A stretch of DNA of 64,000 bases. It comes from Cerioporus squamosus. Lineage: Eukaryota; Basidiomycota; Agaricomycetes; Polyporales; Polyporaceae. The position numbers and the translations under genes were made by a program. Of the stretch, positions 48,137-60,026 are shown one piece after another. Where the stretch lies: positions 62,001-126,000 of the forward strand of contig JABYQS010000016.1 of the NCBI GenBank assembly GCA_022592435.1, given 5' to 3'. Numbering within the stretch: position 1 is the first letter of the stretch; every line of letters starts with the position of its first letter. The notes under the pieces were generated by a model that ran no database searches, had not been told where the DNA came from, and saw only the letters and a program-made list of their open reading frames with translations.

Positions 48137-48496
48137 GATTGTTCCTAGTGCTTATGTCACAGTTTGCGCATATTTCGTGGTTCCGATTCCATGCCATTGT
48201 ACCATTACCCTCATCACACCGTGCATGTACCGTACCATGTGTACCATACACCGCCGCAGTACGCCAGTCATGTTCGGGCATGTCAGGTACCCTCCTGCAA
48301 TTCGAAGCGTTTGGAGCACCGCATTGGCATCTGTGTGCGTCCCGGGTGCGGGGTGTAATGTATTAGGCGAGGGTCTTATTGTAATGGAACGTAGCGAGGC
48401 GACCGCGAGTGAGTAAAGTTCGCGGGTGCGGTGTCTGAAGATGCTGCGCGTCAGTTTGGCAGAAGCCGGGGAATGAACGGTGTGTACACACCGCAG
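48137..48496. other. Convergent intergenic gap
   Basis: 360 bp between the ends of CSN2 and the mL40 gene. It contains repeats of GTACCAT/ACCATGT-type short words at about 48180-48270 but no gene or recognisable terminator. Confidence 0.4.
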
Positions 48497-49063
48497 CTAT
48501 GACGAGGGACGCACGACCGGCGTGAAGTCGTAGATCCACCCATTCTTGGGGGGCGTATCCGTCGGCATGCGCAACTCCCTGGGGAACAAGCCCCGTATCC
48601 TCGCCTCCACGGCCTTCTTCTCCGGACCCTTCAGCTTCTTCAACAGCTCCGTCTCACCCGAGCTCCTTGCTCTTGGGTCCTCCTCCTTGTTTGCCTCCGC
48701 GTAAAGGGCAGGCGCGACCTGCCGCAGGGTCTCCATGGCACCGCGCATGCTCTCAAACTTGCGGTGGAGCTCCGCCATGCGGGTACGGCGCACATGTCGT
48801 TGGTGGAGGAACCACGCGCGTTCTATCGTCTCGTGGGCCTGCACAGATGGGATTGCGCGCTGAAGCCGACGTCCGACGTCCGGCCGCCAGGTGCCCACGG
48901 GCGAGGGCCTGTTGCGAATGTTGGACGGGTAGAGGGCGCGGCGAATGATGTCGTTCTTCGGGTCGACCCCAGACTCTTGCCGGCCAGCGTACCGCACCGA
49001 CGTTTGCGAAACGCGCAGAGAGAGCTTTTGCTTGCTGACACCGGCGAGTAGTGAGGATGCCAT
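48497..49063 (-). CDS. Mitochondrial large-subunit ribosomal protein mL40 (Mrpl28 family)
   Basis: A single exon of 188 codons; the ATG at 49063 begins MASSLLAGVSKQKLSLRVSQ, a typical mitochondrial presequence (Ser/Arg/Lys-rich, no acids). The mature part has the family pattern DPKNDIIRRALYPSNI, GTWRPDVGRRLQRAIPS, AHETIERAWFLHQRHVRR and the C-terminal EARIRGLFPRELRMPTDTPP. The frame is open 31 codons upstream, but that extension does not look like a presequence. It is the first of three mitochondrial ribosome genes within 6 kb. Confidence 0.8.
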   Translation of the reverse strand: MASSLLAGVSKQKLSLRVSQTSVRYAGRQESGVDPKNDIIRRALYPSNIRNRPSPVGTWRPDVGRRLQRAIPSVQAHETIERAWFLHQRHVRRTRMAELHRKFESMRGAMETLRQVAPALYAEANKEEDPRARSSGETELLKKLKGPEKKAVEARIRGLFPRELRMPTDTPPKNGWIYDFTPVVRPSS

Positions 49064-50916
49064 GGTCAGGGCAGCAGGAGTGGGCGAGCGCGGTATACAG
49101 CGGTAGACGTCGAAGTCGAGGGCAAGTTTTGGGACTCCGCTGGCGCATCGGTACATCGGGCGCTAGAGCGTCCGCACTGCGAACTGACCATACCGCAAAT
49201 ATGCGACCGCCCGCCACCATTGCATCCATCCCGACACTCCCGCCCCTCGTGCTGCGTTCACGGGTTCATGGCATCGTGTTACTCTCTTGCTCCCACCTTC
49301 TTCTTCCTGTACGCCAGCATGTTGCCCTCGATTTGTGGGTGCCGCCGAGACGTGCGCAGTGCATTAAAATCGTACACTGGTGCACACGGCGTATAGGATG
49401 GGGTCTAATAATCGAGAATTCTAGCCATCTGCCACTGCCTTCTGCCAGCTTTCTACGTGATGTATTACTCTGTGCCGCCAATTCTGTCTGCATCCACTGA
49501 GGGCTCGTCACACGCTGCGCGGGGACATAGGGTTCAATTGGGCCCCTGGGGGACCCCCTCGTCCGCCACGGGATCCTGTAACCATGGCCGCAAGCCTGGG
49601 AGTGCCATACACTGTCTAGATGCTCAAGACGCTCATTTCCACCAAACGGACCGTTAGATTTCTCGGAAATCCAGGGACACCTAGCGCCGAGGCGACCTCT
49701 GGCACATACGACGGGCATTTCGAGCCCATGAGTCCGGTTGGCTTCGCGTACGTTCTATGGGCGAGTATTCCCGAAATTAAGTTACGTTCTCTCAACCAAG
49801 CTTACAATAGCTCCGCGCCTCAGGTCCACCGAGAAGGAGCCGTGTGGGTACGCAGGGCGTCCTGGGATCGGACATCCGTTGGGACCTCAGGCTACAGACT
49901 TCACCACCTGCTGCGAATGCCTGCGTCTGTCCACGAGATTCTTGCCAGGTTATGTAACGTCCGACCCATGCTGAAGTCAACAGGTGCAGTTTGACGTATC
50001 AGCCATCTGGTCGCCGCCTCCGCCAACTTGTCTGGAATGGACGACTCCTTCAAACATCCGCGATAGGGCAAGGACCCTTGATATACACACGCATGACCAT
50101 GTCGGAGTGGCGACTTGCATCTGATACCCAGAACTGCGTACGACTTGTCGTATGCTCGGGTTCGATACGCGCCGTCGGCGGCTTTTGCGGTCATAGAGTC
50201 CACCGGTGTGGTACGTCCGGCTCGAACTGCTGGTGACGAAGACCACCCGTTCATCTTTCCATTGGATCCAGGAACCTTCTGATTTAGTGTCTCCTATCTA
50301 TCCGGACAGAGACCTGCGTGCCATGCCGCGCGCCCTCATACCTTGTCCAACCCCTTGGAACGCCAAATTGCAGGTGGTTGGTTTATTGTACAGCCTCGCC
50401 TTGGCATATGCTGACTGCGGGTATCCAACCTGTAGCCCCACAGACGAGCATCTGAGGTCCAATCTTGAGCTCGTCCGGCGCCATTGCGAAGGCAGAGACG
50501 ACGTTCGATGGTGACTTTCATCTGGTGTCTGACGATAGGTTTCCGCCGCAAGATCCTCCGCTACTTCTTCCTCCCACACTATGTCCGTCCTCACCGGTAG
50601 CCTGGCTTGTTGTACCGCTATTTTATCCCGACCATAGTAGCCACTTAATTCGTGAGACCCGGGTGCAGCACCGTGGGTCAGCTTGCAGGATGTACATGTA
50701 TATCATCAACGGGTATATGGATTGTGGAGTATGTTTCCTATGCAATTGCTGGGCGGATTCGTCGCTGTCAGTTGGTTGCATTTTTTTAGTCTGCATACCG
50801 GTTAGCCAAAGGTCAACCTGGTGGCTCGAAGTTGCCTTTTGTGTAAAATGGTGCACGTCGTTTGCATAGGGCGCTCCGTTTCGGCGCTAGTGCTCTCGTC
50901 CCTCTCCGTTACCTCG
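49064..50916. other. 1.85-kb stretch without a supported gene
   Basis: Overlapping ORFs of 60-150 codons on both strands have no motifs or consistent splice sites. I found no tRNA with both A and B boxes. The right end must hold the uL1m promoter. Confidence 0.4.
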
Positions 50917-52070
50917 ATGTCTCTGGCCGCATTTCAGCTCGCTATCCGCTGTCGACAATGTAGTAGTTCACTGCAGCTTATGGTGCGTTTTTATATTATG
51001 CAGCAAATGCGTGGGATAGTTCTGACTTGCACCCGCAGAGGCAGACACCTCATCGCCAGTTCCACTATAGTCCTGCGGTCCTGGCGCGACGCGAGAAGAA
51101 ACTTCCGACCCTATCCAAGAAGCAGCTTGCAGCGAAGGAGAGGAAGAGGGCGAAGAAAGCTCCCAAGAGCATCTATGACAGCGAGAAGATGACGCTCTCG
51201 GACGCGGTTGAGGTGTTGCGGGTACGTTCCCTCCGCATGTGCAGCATAGTACGTGTTTTGACCGCTGGACCGCGAAGGCGGTGGAGGTCGCTTCCCCAAA
51301 TGCGACGTATGAGCTAGTTGTCAAGACGGAGATGGGCAAAGGATCCACGGTACCCAAGGGTCGTTTCAATTTGCCGCGCGAGACGAAGCCTCAGGGCAAG
51401 GATCGCATACTAGTGTTTGCAGAGGGGAGACAGGCAGAAGAAGCGAAGAAAGCGGGCGCAGACATTGTCGGTGGTCTGGAACTGGTCGAGGGTGTATGTG
51501 CAGTTCATTTGCTCGATCGTTCTGCGGTGCTTAACTGGCTGGACAGATCATTAGCGGCCGCTACCAGGCCACGATGTTCTTATGTAGTCGTTCCCTCATC
51601 CGCCCAATCACTCCTCGACTCGGTCGAGTGCTTGGTCCTAGGGGACTGATGCCGTCGGAGCGTAGGGGCACGGTCACGGACGACATTGCAGGGTACATCC
51701 GGAGATTGAAGGGAACGAGTGAATGGAAGGGCGACAAGGAGGGCACGATCCGTCAGCCAATCGCGAAGGTGAATGCGCATGCCCCGTGCCTGGTAATACT
51801 TGTTCACAGCTTTGTTCCAGATGCACTTCCCTGTGTCTGACGTGGTGAAGAACGTGCGTTACTTCCTTACGGTCGTGAAGCGAGCCACGGGCAATATCCG
51901 CGATCCTCTCGCCGACGCCAACAAGAAGGAGGCCAGTCAAAAACCCGGTCAGTTGTGCATGCATCGTTCACACTCGTTACGCTTGACTCACACTTTCTGA
52001 AGTGAATGCCATCTCCCGCGTTCTTCTCAGCACTCAACAGGGGCCGAGTATACAGATTTCGGACGCGTAG
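50917..52070 (+). CDS. Mitochondrial ribosomal protein uL1m
   Basis: Six exons: 50917-50982, 51039-51221, 51278-51493, 51547-51768, 51821-51947, 52003-52070; 293 aa. L1 forms the mobile stalk that handles deacylated tRNA at the E site. The N-terminus MSLAAFQLAIRCRQCSSSLQ followed by RQFHYSP is a mitochondrial presequence. The L1 core is seen in KGRFNLPRETKPQGKDRILV, AEEAKKAGADIVGG and the hallmark RLGRVLGPRGLMPSERRGTV, then MHFPVSDVVKNVRYF. The start was chosen because exon 1 splices in frame and yields a presequence. It is convergent with RSM22. Confidence 0.92.
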
Positions 52071-52388
52071 GGGTTGCGCATCCCAGAGTAACCTCCGGCA
52101 CGTTACATAATCGTTTAATGACATCGCTCTCTCTGTGGTCCCCGTTACCTACCCTCCAGAATCGGAAGCGCGTGCAGAGTTATGTCGATGCGATGATCCA
52201 GCGTATCCTTCGTCTCGTATTGGTCGAGCCCGGGTCTTCCCGCGGAACTTAATGAGCCATGATCATAAATGAGTGGTGTGACAGGAGCAGGAGATGTGCG
52301 TATGGGTCAGGAGAGGGGGGATTATAATGGTGCTATACTACGTGTAACCGATACAGAGCGGGACGGGGATAGAAGCAGACATGGGAAA
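52071..52388. other. Convergent intergenic gap
   Basis: 318 bp between the ends of the uL1m and RSM22 genes; nothing recognisable. Confidence 0.4.
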
Positions 52389-54623
52389 CTAAGTGTCGTA
52401 AGCTTCTGCCAGTCGACGCGCTCGTCTTTGATCCCTCCTGCGCTCCTTGATGTCTTCAGCCAGCTTGCCATAGCTGGTCTTCTTACCAATCGTACGTGGG
52501 TGTTTGCGCTTGCCTATGTCCTGTCCTTCCGAGGGCGTATGACCGGGTCGCGAGGGCTGATGCCGCACCTGAGGACGGTTCTTGGGTTCATGGGGAAATA
52601 AGTCGCCCCAATTTGACTTCCGAGCATCGTAGAATGGTTGTTTCCCCTGTGACTTTGGTATCGTCATCCGCACGATTTGACCTGGAAGTAAAACAATGTC
52701 AAGACCTGTGCTTTCAATAATAAGGAAGTGGGCCCTTACCGTTCGCAGTACAGCTGTCAAGGATGATGTGCCCACTTCGTTTGAGCGGTGGGAAAACAAG
52801 GCGCGGCCAGCTATACGCCTCTTGCCTCAATGCCGCAGCAACCTCGTCCGAGCTGAGGGCAGCTTCGCCATTTTGTAGTGCCATGTCAGTGAGCTGCTTC
52901 TGGTGATCGTTCGCCTGCTCAGCCGAATGGTCACCAGCTAGGGAGAGCTGGGTCAAGGGTATGGAGTCCTCGAGGTCCTTCACAAGTTCGCGTCTTCCCA
53001 CATCACCGATCCGACCAACCTTGGTGGTCGTCGGAGTCGGACGCGGACCTCGGCGGATCACGACATAGGAGTAGTCCATGTTCTCGTGGCCTGTTCCTGA
53101 ATGCTTCGTCTTGCGCACAAACTCCGGCCGCTGCATTCGCTGTGTGAAGCTACACTCCAGCTTACCAACACCCGGGTGGTACAACGGACACGCGCCATCA
53201 TGAGGACACTGTTGAAGATATTAGACATATATGAGACGTTGAGAGATGTTGACGGACCGGAGCAACCACATGAGCACCTTTGATAGGTTCCTTTGCCATC
53301 GCAGCGTCTTCAAGCTCCTTCCTACCGAGTTTCAAGAGCTGCTCTCTAGCTTCGGCGATAATTTCGAAATTGTGGTCGATGAGGACCTGGACGATAAGGA
53401 CGCGCTTAATGTCCGCGCACCACTGTCGATAGGGTCGTTACGTACCATAACCTCGGCGCCACTGTCCCACATCTCCTTGACAAGCAGCTTCCTGTCAACG
53501 TGGGTGGCCAGTGACGACAATAGGAACGCCGATAACGCCATGACCTTAGAACCATCCTCTCGGCCGATGATATCGTCTTCGTGGAAGGACTTCTGCCAAG
53601 ATACGCCGAGGTTACCAGTATCGACATCTGTGGATGTCCTGTCAGTTCTGTCTTCGTCAGACAACCGAAAAAACGTACCTCTGATCAGACGCTTCCCGAT
53701 CCGCACTAAGCCCTCCCGCTTGTCAATACCGAGATAGCTACCGAGGCTAGAACGAGATATCTGAATGTCCTCCATGTCTGTTGGAGCAGATTCGGCCGCA
53801 GCGGAAGACTGTTGGAACGCATGTCCAGAGGCCCTGAACAGATAAAACGTCAGCACAACACAGATGATCTAGCCAACGCCTTGCACGAACCACAAGCCAC
53901 TGCCGGTGGCGACGCCCCAGTCTATGACACGCTCCACCTCCCACTCAGGTCCCAAACGTTGCTTGACGTGGTCTAGAACCGAGTATATGGCGGAGTAGTG
54001 CGCAGGGAGTGCTACAGTCGCGAAAGCCGTCGCGTCCTTCAGTGCATGGCGTCCTGCTTCTTTCCCTGACTTGTATTGGGCGTCATATGAGGAATTCCAC
54101 TCCACCCTGGACGGGGACTCGTCCATGAAAAGCCGCTTTGCATCACGGTGCAACTCGTGTTTGTCAGAGTCTGACATGTGTGTTGAGTAGCGACACGCAA
54201 CCAACACACAAGGTGCTCACCTGCAACCATCCGGCCAATACTCGACTGCAACTCGAACGGAATTACCACAGCCCCGATACGCTGACTTCCAAACGCAGCA
54301 GCTGGCGACTTCCTCCCTTCCTTCTCATGGAGCATGTCGTCCCGTGCGTCGAGCTCCGCGGACGTCAGGTAATCGAGCTCCGTTGCTGGATCACGAGGGA
54401 AGACTTCCAGTTCCCGAGGCCCGCACGAACTTGAGGCATGTTCTTGCACCTTGTTTCGAAGAGAGATGTCGATGTCGCGCAGCAACGCTTGGAAAGCTGG
54501 ATCGAGTTCGAGAGGGGCATTGGGATGATGCGACGAAGAAGTCGAAGTCGAGGAGCAGCGTACTATGTGTGTCTTGCGACGTAGAACCGCTCCAAGCGTC
54601 CGACCAGAACCAAGGCGAAGCAT
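52389..54623 (-). CDS. RSM22: Mitochondrial ribosome assembly methyltransferase-like protein Rsm22 (METTL17)
   Basis: Seven exons, in phase (636 aa): 54221-54623, 53891-54170, 53833 down to 53679, 53446-53627, 53258-53386, 52740-53208, 52389-52681. Rsm22 binds the mitochondrial small subunit during assembly. It has a methyltransferase fold (VIDWGVATGSGLW, the glycine loop, and AEVMVLID) and iron-sulphur ligands: the family cysteines are present in CPHDGACPLYHPG and LECSFTQRMQRPEFV. Further family blocks are RKTKHSGTGHENMDYSYVVI, WPRLVFPPLKRSGHIILDSC and QGKQPFYDARKSNWGDLFPH. The tail is Arg/Lys-rich. The start at 54623 gives a basic mitochondrial presequence; an in-frame ATG at 54698 is an alternative. 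Confidence 0.93.
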
Positions 54624-54867
54624 ACTCAAGGAACCAATTCTTCGACTGTAGAGACAGTACCCAGATATACGTGGAGGAGGGGGTAGAGTAGCAAGCAAAC
54701 GAAGAAGTACAAGGAAGAAGGACTCGGTTATTCAGCCGCTCAAATTATGCATGTATGGGCGCCAATGGACTTTGGATGCGCCGCTGCAGCCACAGGCGCG
54801 ACTCGGACATCTCTTCTTCTGTCCGTTGTGTCCCTCGTGCTCTACTGCCTCTCTTCGCTGCGTCATC
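54624..54867. promoter_or_regulatory. Shared promoter region of RSM22 and SAD1
   Basis: 244 bp between divergent start codons, so the two genes must share control DNA. A pyrimidine-rich stretch lies just before SAD1; no TATA box seen. Confidence 0.5.
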
Positions 54868-56791
54868 ATGGCCACTGCTGTCAAACACTCCAACGGACTG
54901 GATGAATCTGAACGACCGGCCAAGAAGGTGCGATTGGAGGATGATGCGAACGAGCAGAAGGAGGAGGAAGAGGAGGAGGAGGCGCCCTCCTCGAGGGCGA
55001 AGGCGGAGCCCCAGAAAGCTTCTGATCTCTACCTTGACACGGTGCGTGCATCGCGAACCAACACTCTGGCGAAGCATGGCTCATTGTTTACCAGATAAAC
55101 AGAGCTGTACTGGATTTTGACTTCGAGAAAGTCTGCTCGGTCTCCTCGTCCAACATCAACATCTATGGTTGCCTCGTTTGCGGCAAGTATTTCCAGGGGC
55201 GAGGACGCAATTCGTACGCGTTCGCTCACGCTATTCACGATGATCACCACGTATTCATCAACCTCGAGACTACCAAGGTGAGCCTGCACCGCGGGCCATG
55301 TCGTCGCCGAAGGTAACTCTTCTTACTAGGTATACGTCATACCCGACGGTTACCCTGTTTCAGACCCGTCGCTGGAGGACATTGCTTTCGTTCTCGTGCC
55401 TTCTTTTACGCCAGCCGCTGTGTCTATACTTTCCACACCCGCGCATCTCCAGAAGCCTTCATACGACCTCTCCAACAAGCCTTACCTCCCCGGGTACATT
55501 GGTCTGAACAATATCAAAAGGAACGACTATATGAACGTCATCATACATTCCTTACTCCATGTGCCGCCCCTCAGGGACTATCTCCTGCTTTCCAATTCCC
55601 GCGGAAAGGAACCCGAGCTTCTGAAGCGCTTCGCGGGTCTCGCCAAAAAGCTCTGGAACCCCCGGCTCTTCAAGAGTCAAGTTAGTCCGCACGAATTCCT
55701 GCAAGAAGTCCACCGGACAAGTGCGGGAAAGTTCAGTCTCGAGAAACAGGGGGACCCGGTAGAATTTCTAGGATGGCTGCTCAACCATCTCCACAAAGAC
55801 ATGGGTGGGACAAAGAAGAGGAACTCCAGTACGCTACTCGCTCGGTTAACGGGTTGAACTGCGAAAGAGCTTACTCTCACTAGGTGTCATCTTCTCCACC
55901 TTCCAAGGCGAGGTTCGCACGGAAATTCAGCAAGTTCTCGTAAGACCCGATGCCGGAGGCAACGAGAAGCCCCGTTTTGATATTGATCGAGGTCTGCAGC
56001 ATCTATCTAGTCTATGTAGCTGCGCACTCATGGCACTCGACAGAGATCAAGTCGACAGTGTCGCCATTCCTGTTTTTGGCGGCCGATCTGCCCCCTCCGC
56101 CTTTGTTCCAGGACGCCGTTGAGAAGAACATCATCCCGCAAGTCAGCATTCAGTCAGTTCTTGCGAAGTATGACGGTCAGACGACACAGGTTTGACTAAG
56201 GAAGATTACTTCGACCTGCTGATACTGATAATTATTATCAGGAGTCGATGGGTCACTTGCGACGCTACAAGTGCCAGCGGTTGCCCCGATATATCATCTT
56301 GCACTTCAAGCGGTTCACCAAGAACATGTTCGTCGAGGAGAAAAATCCGACTATTGTTAACTTCCCGCTTCGGGGTCTCAATTTCAAAGACTGTACGTGC
56401 ACTCTTTGCTGGGCCGGCGCAGTGCTGTGCGTTTGCTTACCTGGAGCCGAAATAGACCTTGATGCGCCGCCTTCCCATCCTTCCACTGTCTATGATTTAA
56501 TCGCCAACGTTACCCACGAGTCGGCTGCAGGCACTACCCGCGACAAGGAGAGCACAGTCTGGAAGGTTCACCTCCGAGCCGGAGCAGGCGGAGGGGAGCA
56601 TGAGAAATGGTTCCAAGTCCAGGATCTCATCGTCGAAGAAATCAGGAAGGAAATGATCGTCCTTGGAGAGACTGTCTTACAGGTACGCTTCTTTGCGTAT
56701 GTGATATGCTGCGCCCAGCTGAGATCCTGCATAGATATGGGAAAGGAGACCAGACGGTTCATCGGCCAATGGTATGGACGTTGACAAATAG
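54868..56791 (+). CDS. SAD1: Sad1/USP39-type spliceosomal ubiquitin-protease homologue (inactive)
   Basis: Eight exons in phase (514 aa): 54868-55041, 55095-55277, 55330-55828, 55884-55991, 56044-56189, 56242-56392, 56456-56682, 56735-56791. Sad1/USP39 joins U4/U6 and U5 snRNPs for pre-mRNA splicing in the nucleus. An acidic/basic N-terminus (KKVRLEDD, poly-Glu) precedes a ZnF-UBP (NIYGCLVCGKYFQGRGRNSY, then AFAHAIHDDHH). The USP fold follows: GYIGLNNIKRNDYMNVIIHS where active enzymes have a catalytic Cys (here Asp), then QGDPVEFLGWLL and RYIILHFKRF. Loss of the catalytic Cys is the rule for this family, so it is not expected to cleave ubiquitin. Confidence 0.95.
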
Positions 56792-57607
56792 TATCTCGCG
56801 GGTGCCTCGAGTGCTGCTCGCCGCCATCTCCTGGTAGTACTACTGTCGTATATGGACGGCCAACGGACATGTGCCTGGCCTTGTCCCGCCACGAGTCTGA
56901 ATATATCACTGTTTTCGGGTCTCCGGATTGCCTGTGCCTCCGTCCGCAACACCGCTCGCATTCACGATGTCAGGGTTCGTATTGCCTTGAGCCACGGCAG
57001 CCGCCGGGGAGCGCTCCGCGGCTACAGGTGGTTGAACAGACTCTCTAGGCACGTCATCGGGGATGTTACGTGTTGTCGCCCTGTCGCCGTGTGTGAGTTT
57101 CAGCAATCAAACAGTGATTATCTGCGCTCCGTCGGACAATGCGAAGGCGGGAGTAGTACTTGCCTGCCGCTGCTCTGGTCGAACAAGGGTTTGAATATGT
57201 AAACGCCGGACAAGATGCCTGCGCGGCACGGAGTTCAGATCAGCTTCGGAGATCCGTGGTCATTGCAGCAGCAGGCGGTATCGTCTTACCTGTGACACCT
57301 GCCACAAGTAGTGGCAGAGCGCGACTCCGTGACATAGGTATGGTCAAAGATCTTGGATGTAGTCACTGTTGTAGTCAATCTCGTTGGGCGTCCACTGCGA
57401 CCGCCAGCACATTGGGAACGTTACGTAACCTGTCCCGGTATGGTGACGCCAAACGCTAATCGCGCGAACCACGCTTCAAGAAGGATGACTTCATTCCGAG
57501 ACAGTCTGCTCTACGTGCAGGTATGTGAAACTCTCAGGCAATTGCAAGACATGTAAGGACCTGATTGGCTTCTGTTGCCCCTCAGAATCTCCCGCTTACC
57601 CGACAGC
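56792..57607. other. Convergent intergenic region
   Basis: About 0.8 kb between SAD1 and the first dsRNA-binding-like gene. Short ORFs only; nothing recognisable. Confidence 0.4.
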
Positions 57608-58008
57608 CTATTCCACCGGCTGACCGAGTGCAACCAAGGCTTCCTTCGCCGCCTTGTTTTTGGCAGCACCCTTCGTCGCGGCAACCCCGACGCCCTTCGA
57701 TTCGTTGTTTACTGAGAATCGGATCATTGGTAACGTACGTACAGTGACTAGGACTCCGCAGCACTTACTGACGCAGGTCATTTGCCACTCCCTGTTACCA
57801 GGCGGACCAACGAGCTGCTCGTTCCAGGAAAGAACATGGAGAGCCTGTTTCTCCTGAAGGTCTATTGAGGGAATCAAGAGTTAGCGTAAGGCGTAACGGA
57901 GCCGCGCAGTGTACTCGCAGTTGTTCAGTTTAACGGTCCAGCCTAACGATGAATGTGTCATTAGCTCTTGGGCAGATACATCGACAACAGCGACTTACGG
58001 TCGGCCAT
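57608..58008 (-). CDS. Tiny dsRNA-binding-domain protein, paralogue A
   Basis: Four exons: 57999-58008, 57919-57942, 57769-57861, 57608-57711; 76 aa. Practically the whole protein is one DRBM-like fold: LNNYLQ (helix 1), LSWNEQLVGPPGNREWQMTC (strand region), VINNESKGVG, then VAATKGAAKNKAAKEALVAL (helix 2, with the Gly/Ala and Lys-rich RNA-contact end). The second intron (57862-57918) begins GC rather than GT (TGCGAGT); this is the only way to join LNN to YLQ, its 57-nt length is normal, and paralogue B has an ordinary GT at the same place. It shares intron positions with paralogues B and C downstream. Likely nuclear or cytosolic; no catalytic domain. Function unknown. Confidence 0.75.
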
Positions 58009-60026
58009 GATGCTTGTCTCTTCGCTGAGCTTGGGAAGGAATATGAACTCGAGAAGTTATGTCGTTAAAGCCGTCTGCACTCACAAAGCCTTTATACCAT
58101 CCAGTGCGCTCGAGTGGACATGTCTAGGGCATACTGCAGACGCCATTTGGACAGGTGAGACGCGTCCTGTCGTCATTACGTTCATCCGTCTCTCCCACAA
58201 GGCGAGCGGGATCCTTGTGGTTGACGGACTGAGTCGGGTGTGCCGTCATCGAGGTGACCCTCCGGAGTCCGAATGAGTGGACGAACAGTAACCTCCCACG
58301 ACAGCAACGCTGAGCAACCCCGATAGGAACCTCCGGAGCATATCCATGTCCAAGTTCCCGATCTCCTGGGCGATTGGGAAATTGACCTTCGTCCGGACAC
58401 GCGGAACAGAGAGACGACGGTAGCTCGGCGGACTCTGGACCTCAACGTCAGTGGCTCGACATCCGTTGACAACGCTGCCTCGCACCAGACGTACCATTTC
58501 CAAACCCAGAATCAAGAAATGACATTTCCAGGCGTGCGTTCAAAACTTAGGTGCTGAACCACTAACCCGCTGACATCGCATGCACAGCATTAGGCGTCGC
58601 ATTCGAAAGCGGTAGGGTCCTCGACATGACTCGTTATGGTGCGGTTCCACGGCGGCGAGCTGAGAGCGAACGGCATGTCAGATGACAAAGGTGTCCAGAT
58701 GGAACGCCGCATACTCACCCGCATGTTCTCGGCGAGACGACGTCAGCACAGTCCCTTAGGACTTCATGAGGCCTGGATCCCATTGATTCGCCGAGACGCC
58801 TGAAGCGTCTTGCATGCGCACCGCCAGGGTCGGTGCGCCAGAAAGAGGTGAAACGTTATCTTCGGGATGACCGCACCGCGTCGGCGTGTATGTAGCACTG
58901 GCAACGGAGTTGTACCCAGTTGTGCGGAGAACAGATGGCATCTAAATGATATCAAGATGGCCTGCTATTCCCCTGACGGGGCCCCATTACATCCAAGCCT
59001 GCGCAACGCACGCCGGCATTGGACGGCAGCGAGAGCCCAGAGCTGTGGAATGCCTGTAGCACGCCGTCCGTGACAGACACCTCTTTGCCACGGCCCACGG
59101 CGCGAGGCCATGCCAAAGCCGTGTCTGCGATTCGACCGGCGGATGATTGTTTGTCAGTTGCCCAGCGCAGATTCCGGGAGTTTGGTCGCATCGTTTATCA
59201 CGCTCCCGGACAGATTAGAGTACATCTGAACAGGAAAGGATGAGTTTCACCGTGCGATTTTACCGCTGCATCGTTTCAAAAACGCACCCTCTCGCCGTTG
59301 CGGCACGACGTGGTGGATTGAAGGACACGGCGAGCGTAGGGACCAGTCAGTGTTTCACTGTATCCGGAATTCCAAGATATCGATTGAGATGCCTGCATGA
59401 TTCTATCTGTAGATGAGCGAGCGGCCAAGTTGGATTGCTCCCGGCTATGTTGCACAGTGGTGAGTGGTTGAACGGTGGTGTCCGGAGAGCACGGCGACGT
59501 GGTACGACCCTGAATATTGAGTGTGAAGCGCGGATCTGATCGGTGAACCGAAGCTCCACTCACTATGAAGGCGCGTTGCAGCGGTGCGGCAGCCGCTGCA
59601 AGCATGGTCGAAGGATTGGCGGCTCGCCGATGCTTAACTCACTCTCCCATGTCATACTGCATGGTCAACGAACGGACGAAAGTTCAAGTGCGCCCTGGCG
59701 CTCTCAGTCGTCGCTTACCGCCCAGGAACATACTCCCAAGGAACAGCGTCTATCCGGGCATGTTCACTGACGCACGCAAGATCGAGCGGGGAGAATAAGA
59801 TAGGATACACGGACAACAAATCTAGGAACCAAGGTGCTACCGGAGCGAAGCGGCGGCGGGAGAAGACGACGTAACCTAAAGATGACGCAAGACTCAGGTC
59901 AACATCCGGGCACGGAACTACAGGGACACAACAAATAGCACGATGCACACGACCAAGAACCACGGGCGAGACAGGTGAGACAAAGAAGGGGACGATCTGG
60001 GGGTGATGGACTCGGTCACCGCAAGA
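58009..60026. other. 2-kb region, possible decayed dsRNA-binding copy
   Basis: No intact gene. On the minus strand near 59290-59430 one frame reads HLNRYL and an overlapping frame reads ISWNSG, LTGPYARR and TTSCRNGERVR. These resemble the LNNYLQ, SWNE, GP and T-C-x-x-NG stations of the neighbouring dsRNA-binding-like genes but are out of frame with each other. A minus ORF with M at 58941 (61 codons) has gene-like composition but no recognised motif. Confidence 0.3.
58091..58096 (-). promoter_or_regulatory. TATA box of paralogue A
   Basis: TATAAAGG on the minus strand, 83 nt before the start codon at 58008. Confidence 0.5.

Noticed and set aside
58560..58600. tRNA-like A-box (GGTTAGTGGTTCAGC, minus strand)
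   Set aside because: No B box (GGTTCRANNCC) within 100 nt and no acceptor stem pairing.
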